From: Archivesica marissinica
Lineage: Eukaryota > Mollusca > Bivalvia > Venerida > Vesicomyidae
DNA length: 64,000 bases
NCBI GenBank assembly: GCA_014843695.1
Contig: CM026403.1
Location: 996,460 to 1,060,459, forward strand
Reading direction: 5' to 3'
The notes under the pieces are model-generated. The model had not been told where the DNA came from and did no database searches. It was given only the letters and a program-made list of their open reading frames with translations. Of the stretch, positions 22,301 through 34,300 are shown in pieces. Positions within the stretch are counted from its first letter, which is position 1, and every line of letters begins with the position of its first letter. The position numbers and the translations under genes were made by a program.

Positions 22301-25300
22301 TCTGGATGTGTATTATCTTCTGTATCTTGTGCTCTATCGTCCTACCAAAAATAAAATGACTAATATACATGTGGAGACATCACCTCTGATTAGTTTAGTT
22401 TAAACTTGATTTATTTTACAACGATTGCTAAGCAAGTTCTAACAACTTATATTTATCACTCTCGTTGGCGCGGATGAAAGCGTATAATTATGTGGTCATT
22501 CGTGTGGGACTGTTGAGCAGATGATTGTAAAATTGCATAATTTAGTAAATAAATGCAAACATGTTGACAATAACATGAAACCCTGTGCAACAAAATATTA
22601 TATACCACATATCTGCTGTAACATCCGTAAATCATAAGGGAACCAAATATTGTTGCAGAATTTCAATTACTTAAATAGATTGACCTGGTCATTTCTGGAT
22701 TCCAGCTCAAGCCTGTATTTCTATGCACACACCAGTGAAAGCTTGGAACCAGTTCCCTGAAAACAATTGGACAATTTTAATACCTATAATATGAATACAT
22801 AGCAGTAATTCTTATCACATAAAGTCCCATTCGTCCAGAAAATCAAACATAATTCTAAATTTGTCAATATTTAACCCTTTCCTTCATAGAGATTTAGGTT
22901 AATATACTATTATATCTGCATACAAACGACAGCCATTTAGCTATCATGTAGTGGATAAGTAGTCGCCATGTCTATCCCACCTCCATAGATATTACTGGGA
23001 CTACATGAGATTTAGGTTAATATACTATTATATCTGCATACAAACGACAGCCATTTAGCTATCATGCAGTGGATAAGTAGTCACCATAGCTATCCCACCT
23101 CCATAGATATTACGGGGACTATATAGAGATTTAGGTTAATATACTATTATATCTCCATACAAACCACAGCCATTTAACTATCATGTAGTGGATAAGTGGT
23201 GGCCATATCTATCCCACCTCCATAGATATTACTGGGACTACATAGAGATTTAGGTTAATATACTATTATATCTCCATACAAACCACAGCCATTTAACTAT
23301 CATGTAGTGGATAAGTGGTGGCCATATCTATCCCACCTCCATAGATATTACTGAGACTATATAGAGATTTAGGTTAATATACTATTATATCTGCATACAA
23401 ACGACAGCCATTTAGCTATCATGCAATGGATAAGTGGTGGCCATATCTATCCCACCTCCATAGATATTACTGGGACTACATGAGATTCTGGCCATTATTA
23501 TGAACATTGGTTTTGCTACTTCATTGTCAATGTATGTCGTATTGGTAATGGCGTCAAGAGGTGCTTCTATGAGGGAAAGGGTTAAGTAACTGGCGATAGT
23601 TAAAAAGTAATTGTAATTTTTTTCATATCTCTGTAGAAACTGTGACAGGAAGTTCATTTTTGAGAGATAGGGTTAGGGTTAGGGTTAGCTTAATTCAGAG
23701 TATAGTGGTTTTCTGTATAGGGTATAGTATCTGTGTAAATTGGCTATATGATGCTTTGCACAATAATTCAGATGAAGTTAAGTGAAAAACAAATATTTAA
23801 TAATGTTTACACTTAGTTTTCCCTGGTAATGATATTTTTATACAATACACAGGGTGACAGAATGATATGCATGTACCCATACATGGGGTCACATAATGGT
23901 GTATTTATTTCCCTGGTAATGATATTTTTATACAATACACAGGGTGACAGAATGATATGCTTGTACCCATACATGGGGTCACATAATGGTGTATTTATTT
24001 CCCACAGGTTGATAACAATGGCGCGTTGCGGCAGTTTGGCTATAATGTGGTGTTTGAACCGGATGCCACTCAACCAGACTTATTCGACCACTCGGGGGTG
24101 AAGAAGCTGATTGATATGTCATTGAATGGGTAAGGAACAAGCGCGTTATAATTCTACCTCATAGTAACGAGCGACATCGATATGTTTCTATTACCTCCCT
24201 TGGCAGATAAAGTCTGATTTATCCCGAAATTCTATTACCTCCCTTGGCAGATAAAGTCTGATTTATCCCGAAATTCTATTACCTCCCTTGGCAGATAAAG
24301 TCTTGATTTATTCCGAAATTCTATTACCTCCCTTGGCAGATAATGTCTGATTTATCCCGAAATTTTATTACCTCCCTTGGCAGATAAAGTCTTGATTTAT
24401 ACCGAAATTCTATTACCTCCCTTGGCAGATAAAGTCTGATTTATCCCGAAATTCTATTACCTCCCTTGGCAGATAAAGTCTTGATTTATTCCGAAATTCT
24501 ATTACCTCTCTTGGCAGATAAAGTCTGATTTATCCCAACATTCTATTACCTCCATCGGCAGATAAAGTCTGATTTATCCCGAAATTCTATTACCTCCCTT
24601 GGCAGATAAAGTCTGATTTATTCCGAATTATATAGTGGTCCTTTTAGTTTGTATTCTTTGTTTCTATTGATGTTCCTTTTACTGTTGTGGTATAATTGTC
24701 AATTAATTGATAACATTTTATACAGTGTGTATTTTACGTTTATTTATCATCGCTACCGGTTGTCCATATGAGCGACGCCTCCTGAAGAGATTAGTCATTT
24801 TTGATTTTTGGAGGATAGTGCAATGATACAGACAGAGACCCATTCCAGAGTCTCCTCTGGTTCTTTTATGTGCACGGTGTACAACACGGACACAAGACCT
24901 TGGTTTAACCCATTCAACACCAAGTAACTGACATGGACTGGTCCATGATATTTTTAGACCAATAAATTAATAACAAAATTACATTTGGATCAGTTCATTT
25001 ATCAAAATGGGTAAACAAAATTCTAAAAATAGTTATATTACTTCAAAAAAGTGTAGATCCAGATGAGCCGGCTCGTCATGAGCCGGCTCATCTGGATCTG
25101 CACTTTTTTGTAAGCCTATTTAGAGGTCTGTGGTGTTGAAAGGGTTAAAGTCTGTTAATTTTATTACGGTCAGATGAGGGATCGAACCTGTGATCCCTGG
25201 ATTACCAGTCCAGCGAGTTACCACTGGACTACAGATCTGTCTTTTATTGATACAGTAATGGATATAATGTCTGGTGGGGTTTAATGATTGAATAATCATC

Positions 25301-28300
25301 AAATGTGAAAACGGAGGAAAATTGCACAGGCACAAGACACAATTTTTTTTTGGCCCTTAGTATATAATGGTCATATAGTCTCCGTGGCCTAGTGGTTAAG
25401 GCGTCCGCCTACGGAGCGGGAGGTCGAAGGTTCGAATCTCGTCAGGGGTTCGTTCTGATATGGCCAGTTGGTGAGCCGCCAGCTAGTTAAATAATGGTTA
25501 CCGATTGCCTACCAGCCTGACGTCTGGCACACAAGCATAGGATTCGGGAAGTACTGATGTTCATAAAAAAGAGGTGTCTCATAAGTCAGAAATGACTGGC
25601 CCTTTAAATAGGGGTGACACTATAATAAACAAACACTTTACTTTACTTTTATAGTAAGTAATGTTTACAAGACACAATTTTTTTTGGCCCTATGGTCATA
25701 TAGTAAGTAATTTTTACACAGGCACAAGACACACATTTTTACATTACTTACTACAATGTATATGACCATAGGGCCCAAAACAAAAGGATTTCTCTCATGG
25801 AAGCAGATCTTGATGCCATTACAAATATGACATACATTGACAATGTAGTAGCCAAACCAATATTTAAAATAAAGACCAGAATCTCGTCAAAAAAGGTGAA
25901 AGTAATATTTGTACAGGTAGCAACACAGGACAGGTTGAGCTTCCAAAATAAAATGGATTCCTACCATCCATACTAGCCTATAAGACAACCTTTTTACCAC
26001 CAGATTATATCCTCAAAGTGTCTTCCCGTCTTATTTATAAATGAGTGCTAACAAAATGGGTTTTTTAAAATAAAATTAATTTTTTTTTTTTAACCCTTTC
26101 CCTCATAGAAGCACCTCTTGATGACATTACCAATACGACATACATTGACAATGTAGTAGCCAAAGCAATGTTCATAATAAAGGCCAGAATCTCATGTAGT
26201 CCCAGTAATATCTATGGAGGTGGGATAGATATGGCGACTACTTATCCACTTCATGATAGCTAAATGGCGGTCGTTTGTATGGAGATATAATAGTATATTA
26301 ACGTAAATCTCTATGTAGTCCCAGTAATATCTATGGAGGTGGGATAGATATGGTGACTACTTATCCACTGCATGATAGCTAAATGGCTGGCGTTTGTATG
26401 GAGATATAATAGTATATTAACCTAAATCTCTATGAAGGAAAGGGTTAAATTGAAACTTCCACATTAACCACTTGACCACTGAAGCCCCTTATTCTTGTAT
26501 ATAGTATAATATGGAATGATGTTTTATGGATTTCAGATATGCATGTACAACATTAGCATTTGGCCAGACTGGTTCTGGTAAAACGCATACAATGACAGGG
26601 CCTCCACAGCAGGTAAATAAAAGAACCAGACTGTTCTTTATATATTCTTCGATATATTATATGATAAATTTCTGTATAAGTTGGCACATAATTGCATTAT
26701 AATAAATATACATTTACATGAATATTTCTTCTTTTCACTTTGGCCAACAGATATCTGTTTCTGGGTTTCGTGGTCGTTAAAAGCATATATATTTACTGCA
26801 CAGTATTAGCAATATCATAAGTATGTATTTATGCTTAACCCTTTCAACACCACAGATCTCTAAATAGGCTTACAAAAAGTGTAGATCCAGATGAGCCGGC
26901 TCGTGACGAGCCGGCTCATCAGGATCTGCACTTTTTGCCAGTAATATTACTATTAGACAAAATTACTCATTTTGATAAATGAACTGGTCCAAATGTAATT
27001 TCCTTATTAATTTATTGGTCTAAAAATATCATGCATCAGTCCATGTCAGTTACTTGGTGTTGAATGGGTTAAATAGCATGTACCAGTCCATGTCAATTAC
27101 TTGGTGTTGAATGGGTTAAATATCATGCACCAGTCCATGTCAGTTACTTGGTGTTGAATGGGTTAAATATCATGCACCAGTCCATGTCAGTTACTTGGTG
27201 TTGAATGGGTTAATATCATGCACCAGTCCATGTCAGTTACTTGGTGTTGAATGGGTTAAATATCATGCACCAGTCCATGTCAGTTACTTGGTGTTGAATG
27301 GGTTAAATAGCATGTACCAGTCCATGTCAGTTACTTGGTGTTGAATGGGTTAAATATCATGCACCAGTCCATGTCAGTTACATGGTGTTGAATGGGTTAA
27401 ATATCCTGCACCAGTCCATGTCAGTTACTTGGTGTTGAATAAACTAAACAGAAATTAATTTTGTTTTACTGAATTTTTAGTTGTTTTGTTACGTGAAGCC
27501 AAATATTTAAGGTGGGTTAGGAGACCAGAAACAGATGTATTATGTTGGCCAAACCAGTTTTACATACCTCGGTCAGCACCAATAATAACGTACAGTCTTA
27601 ATATTAACATTCATAGAAACATGACTTTTGTAAATTAGTAGGCAAACACTTCACTATCTCTAATTATGTGTAATTATGCGAAATTTGTAGTAACTTATAT
27701 TCATTTTGAAGGGTTTGTTAGATTATAATCTGTTTATTATTGATTTCATATATTTACAGTTCAACATTGTTTATATTTTAAAGAGCCCTTAACAATGATT
27801 GATGTTATACAAGTGTATTTAGGTGCTGTTTAAGAATTTGTACCATTGATAGCTTCATTGACCGATTATGACAAATATAATGGAATTACTTGACAGAAGG
27901 CATTTAAGACAATTTATAATGGGATTGTAGCCTGCACATGACCATTAACCTTTAACCTGCCGAATAAATTGGACAGAATGTACAAACAACATATTGCCGC
28001 GTCTGATCAGGATCTATGTTGTTTGCTATTCAGGCAAGTGATTTAGCTTGTTCTGTGCCATTTAATCTGGCTCTGCTGTTTGCTGAGTGTAGTCGTGATT
28101 GGCAGGTTAAGGTGTCAGGCAAGTGATTTAGCTTGTTCTGTGCTGTTTAATCTGGCTCTGCTGTTTGCTGAGTGTAGTCGTGATTGGCAGGTTAAGGTGT
28201 CAGGCAAGTGATTTAGCTTGTTCTGTGCCGTTTGATCTGGCTCTATGCTGTTTGCTGAGTGTAGTCGTGATTGGCAGGTTAAGGTGTCAGTCAAGTGATT

Positions 28301-31300
28301 TAGCTTGTTCTGTGCCGTTTGATCTGGCTCTATGCTGTTTGCTGAGTGTAGTCGTGATTGGCAGGTTAAGGTGTCAGGCAAGTGAATTAGCTTGTTCTGT
28401 GCCGTTTGATCTGGCTCTATGCTGTTTGCTGAGTGTAGTCGTGATTGGCAGGTTAAGGTGTCAGGCAAGTGATTTAACTTGTTCTGTTTGATCTGGCTCT
28501 ATGCTGTTTGCTGAGTATAGTCGTGATTGGCAGGTTAAGGTGTCAGGCAAGTGAATTAGCTTGTTCTGTGCCGTTTGATCTGGCTCTATGCTTTTTGCTG
28601 AGTGTAGTCGTGATTGGCAGGTTAAGGGTTAATATTGCTACAATGCTGCTGCATTCCTGCCATTCTAGTCTGGTTATGTCCCCAGGGCTGGGGATTTTGG
28701 AGAAATAGTGTCCCAGAGCAGTTGTACATGCTCCAGAGTCATGTGAACAATTTTACTATTAACATTAAAACCATCTTACATTTCAGTTTCAGGAATCGGT
28801 GTGTATAAAATGAATGAAATATTTCATTTAACAAACGAGTTTCTTTCACTAATAAGCAAATAAAATATGTGGTTCCACAAACCCTTTTTTAACCCTTCGA
28901 CTGTAAATAGTGATTTTGGTCATTATATATAGACACAGCAATATAAAACATTTAAGAAAAGAGAAGTTCTCTTAAGCTAAATTGTTTTAATATTTGGATT
29001 ATTAAAATAGATTGCTTTGGATTATGTTTTGCACTCTTTCACCACCAATGTCGCATAAAAGCGACTTTGCAAAAAGCAGAGAACCCGATCAGACAGAACA
29101 GATCGTCTGATCAGGCTATATGCTGATTGCTCTTCAGACAGAGGAGCTGAAGCATCTGTCCGAATAGCAAACAACATAGATCCTGATCAGATGCAGCGTT
29201 ACGCCACAGCTGATCTGGATCTATGTTGTTTGCACATGCTCTGAATTTATTCGTCGCTGAAAGAGTTAAAAGAATTCACACTATCAATTCTGTATATTTT
29301 TATTTTGTGGGAAACACATGTTTTTTTAAACTAAGCTTTACTTAAATCTAATACACTAACACAATTAAAGAATGTGGAACCATTGCGGTGTAATGAATAC
29401 CCTGTTTGCCGTGTACCTGAGTAGTTGTGAGTTTGTGACCCTTAAGCACGGTTGTGGTTGGTGTTCCTTGGCAAACACATTTAAATCCACATTGCCTCTT
29501 CTCTCTCCATCATGCCGACAGATTCCATCTGGAATCAGGTTTCGAGAGTGATTAAAGTTTAAAGAATTTGTTTCACAAGCGAGCTAAGAGAAACTGATAT
29601 ACCTTAACCCTTTCAACACCACAGACCTCTAAATAGGCTTACAAAAAGTGTAGATCCAGATGAGCCGGCTCATGATGAGCCGTCTCATCAGGATCTGCAC
29701 TTTTTGCCAGTAATATTACTATTTTTAGGCAAAATTACTATAATACATTTTGATAAATAAAAGATGAGCAGTCTCATCAGGATCTGCACTTTTTGCCAGT
29801 AATATTAATATTTTAGACAAAATTACCCATTTTGATAAATGAATTGGTCCAAATGTAATTTTCTGATTAATTTATTGGTCTAAATATATGATGGACCAGT
29901 CCATGTGAGTTACTTGGTGTTGAATGGGTTAAGTAAGGAATGGTGACCAGTAGACAGATACGTTCTGTTTTGTAGAAGTGTTACATTTATTGTCCTCATT
30001 TCTATATCAGGGAGAGGGAGACCTATTTTGTAATGGAAATGATTTAGTCAGGGGCGACTGGGGCGAAATAGTTGCAATAGAGAAGTGTGATAGCACGGTG
30101 GATGCGCGTTCGCTTCAGGTGCGAAAGATCTAGAGTTCGAGCCACGCTGGAGCCGTTATGATTGTGCCCTTAGGCAAGGCATTTAAATTCCACGTTGCCT
30201 CTTCTCTCTCCCGCGTGGTGATGGATTCCATCAGGAATAAGGTCTCGAGAGTGATTAATATAAGTTATAAGAACTTGTTTCCCAATCAAGCTAAAATAAA
30301 TTTGTATAACCTAATAAGGACACATACTTTGCCCCCATGGGGACCCCACTTCTCCTTAACCCATTTGATTCTGGATACCGTTCAAACAGTATTTGCAAAG
30401 AACATAGAGCCAGATTAACCGCCACGGAATGTGCCGTCGAATCAGGCGCTATGCTGTTTGCTATTCAGATGATCTTGCTAAGACACTTGGCTATGTAGCA
30501 AGCAACATAGATCCTGATCAGCATGCACCGTCACACTCATGCTGCGTGCTGATCAGGATCTAGGTTGTTTGCAAAAGTCTTTAAATGTATCCAGAATGAA
30601 ATGGGTTAACATTTTTTTTACTATTTTACAATTTTCATACAAAATATTGTCCAGTAAGATACAATGGCCCATTATAATGCACTCCTTCTATTCACAATTG
30701 TCAAATTGCGACTTTTAACCCTATTTTCTTGAAATTTATTAACCATTTACTTCATAGAGATTTAGGTTCATATGCTATTATATCGCCATACAAATGACAG
30801 CCATTTAGCTATCATGCTGTGGATAAGTAGTCGCCATATCTATCCCACCTTCATAGAGATTTAGGTTAATATACTATTATATCTCCATACAAATGACAGC
30901 CATTTAGATATCATGCTGTGGATAAGTAGTCGCCATATCTATCCCACCTTCATAGATATTACTGGGACTACAGGAGATTCTGGCCTTTATTATGAACATT
31001 GGTTTGGCTACTACCTTGTCAATGTATGTCGTATTGGTATAGGCATCGAGAGGTGATTCTATGAGGGAAAGAGTTAAATAACACAATTTAAGGGTGGAAT
31101 AACACAATTTAAGGGTGGACTAACACAATTTAAGGGTGGAATAACACAATTTATGGGTGGAATAATGCAATTTAAGGGTAGAATAACACAATTTAAGGGT
31201 GGAATAACACAATTTAAGGGTGGAATAATGCAATTTAAGGGTGGAATAACACAATTTAAGGGTGGACTAACACAATTTAAGGGTGGACTAACACAATTTA

Positions 31301-34300
31301 AGGGTGGAGTAACACAATTTAAGGGTGGAATAATGTAATTTAAGGGTGGAATAACACAATTTAAGGGTGGACTAACACACTTTAAGGGTGGAATAACACA
31401 ATTTAAGGGTGGAATAATGCAATTTAAGGGTGGAATAACACAATTTAAGGGTGGAATAACACAATTTAAGGGTGGAATAACAAGGGTGGAATAACACAAT
31501 TTAGGGTGGATAATAACTCACTGTCTCACTTCTCCCAAATATTATGACCTAGAATGAGCAGGGTAAAGATCAAAGCAGAACAATTGGAATGCAATTACCA
31601 ACTTGGCAGGTGTTTTAATGGAATTATATTCTTGTGTGATGTTAATTTGGTTTCATAAATTACTTAAATTATAATACCCCAAACATAAAAGAATGCACTT
31701 ATTCCCTAAAATTGAACAAAAATCTCTTTATTACTTCAAAATATATCTTTATTGGAATGTCATTTTTTATTCATGTTGTATATACTGTGCCATAAGTCGA
31801 CCTTACTACATGTAGTAAGTGAAGGGTGTATTTTTGTCGACCTTACTACATGTAGTAAGTGAAGGGTGTATTTTTGTCGACCTTACTACATGTAGTAAGT
31901 GAAGGGTGTATTTTTGTCGACCTTACTACATGTAGTAAGTGAAGGGTGTATTTTTGTCGACCTTACTACATGTAGTAAGTGAAGGGTGTATTTTTGTCGA
32001 CCTTACTACATGTAGTAAGTGAAGGGTGTATTTTTGTCGACCTTACTACATGTAGTAAGTGAAGGGTGTATTTTTGTCGACCTTACTACATGTAGTAAGT
32101 GAAGGGTGTATTTTTGTCGACCTTACTACATGTAGTAAGTGAAGGGTGTATTTTTGTCGACCTTACTACATGTAGTAAGTGAAGGGTGTATTTTTGTCGA
32201 CCTTACTACATGTAGTAAGTGAAGGGTGTATTTTTATTGTTATGTTATGTTATATTTCGGGTTTTACGCCTGCATCAGCACCATTTTGGGCTATATCGCC
32301 GGCGGGCAGTTTACCTAACAACACCTTTCCTGGGCAGGCTCCAGCGGTTAACCAGTACTTGGGTGCACCAACCTCCGTAAGAAACTGCCAACTTTTTCAT
32401 ATAAATGAGACACGGTCTGAGCGGGGCTCGAACCCGTGACCATCAGTGATGATAGGTTACAGTGGTATACAAGTCAGCGACCTTAACCACTCGACCACGG
32501 AGGCGGACGTATTTTTATTGTACATTCATTCACACCATATAAATAATTTCCTGGTCCTTAAAATCTCCAAAACAATCCGAAAGTGTACGAGACAAAAAAG
32601 GTGAAAGTAATACTTGTACAATAGTAGCAACACAGGACAGGTTGAGCTTCCAAAATAAAATGGATTCCTACCATCCATACTCGCCTATAAGACAACTTTT
32701 TTACCACCAGATTATATCCTCAAAGTGTCTTCCCGTCTTATTTATAAATGAGTGCTAACAAAATGGGTTTTTTTTTAATCCCTTTCCCTCATAGAAGCAC
32801 CTCTTGATGACATTACCAATATGACATACATTGACAATGTAGTAGCCAAAGCAATGTTCATAAACCCTTTCCCTCATAGAAGCATCTCTTGATGACATTA
32901 CCAATATGACATACATTGACAATGTAGTAGCCAAAGCAATGTTCATAATAAAGGCCAGAATCTCATGTAGTCCCAGTAATATCTATGGAGGTAGGATAGA
33001 TATGGTGACTACTTATCCACTGCATGATAGCTAAATTGCTGTCGTTTGTATGGAGGTATAGTAGTATATTAATGTAAATCTCTATGAAGGAAAGGGTTAA
33101 GTGTTAAATGGTATTCATAATTATATTTTTGAAAAGAAAACACTCTGACACTGAAAATGTCTTCAACTTGCACTGGCTCAACATATACTTTATACCGGCA
33201 AAACATGCATTTTATCAACCCATCTTATATACGAGAGCATGCCAAACCCCACATATTTCAGAACCAAAGTAGGGGGTCTTCTTATAGGCAAGATCGCCTT
33301 ATAGCCTAGTCCAAATATTTAGACTTGAAAAATGTGACATTTTACTATCCAGGCATTTTTCAAAGTCTAAACGCTAAACCTCAATTACGCGTAGCATATT
33401 TTATATTCTAAAAAGTCATATATATAGAAACAAAAATAGAAATCATTAGACGAAAATGTTTACAAGATTTATCTCTGTGCCATTACGGTGAACCAAATAA
33501 GATTTTGTTTAATATCCAATTGTTCATACACATGGAATGTACTAAAAAATAATTAATTCGGATTTCTTTTGTGAAGACTGCACAGAAAAAATGGGAGAAT
33601 CTCACCTGTCAACTTCAAACAGCTAAATGACATGCACAATGGTTAGACAATATATTTTAAATGTTCTTAATATCTATATTTAGGATTATTCTTAACACCA
33701 ATGCACACATTTATAACTGTTCATGTCCGAAAAGCTTCAAAATATTGGTCAGAAATCCCGCCATCAGATCAAGGCAGAAAGTGCTATGTGAAAATGAGCT
33801 TTAACGATAAGACCTCGAAATAACAGGAACACAATTTTATGTAGAAGTCTTATTTATAGGACTAGAGTGGTGGAACCTATGCTCGGCGAGTATGAACGGT
33901 AAATAAATGTGAAAATAAAAAAAGATTGTTTGGTGCAACTTGGATATAAACCAATTGAAGATTTTACAGCACTCTTTTGAAGCAAATAATGTCGACTTAT
34001 GGCCGAATATATATATGGTAGAGAAGAGTTGTTTTCTGGCAGTACATCTGTATCATTTCTGTGTGCTTTAATAGTTTCCTTCTTTCCTTTAATTTATTAT
34101 TTTACTTGTTAGATTTACTCCCACTTTTTTATAATTTAACCCTTAAAATGCTGATCACAGCAAAAGTTGCTGTTTGCTATTCGGATAGTGGAACTAAATC
34201 ACTTGGCTGGATAGCAAACAATATAGATCCTGATCAGATGCGACGTTATCCTGCTGATGATTTGGACCTATGTTTGCTATTCGGATAGTGGAACTAAATC

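Noticed and set aside
23666..23690. Chromosome end or telomere fusion
   Set aside because: Only three TTAGGG copies, flanked by ordinary intron sequence.
25380..25455. Possible tRNA gene
   Set aside because: Good A and B boxes, but the sequence continues into a SINE body repeated at 49528; it is a SINE head.
32430..32507. Possible tRNA gene on the minus strand
   Set aside because: The head belongs to SINE family E with a full body and (AACAT)n tail.
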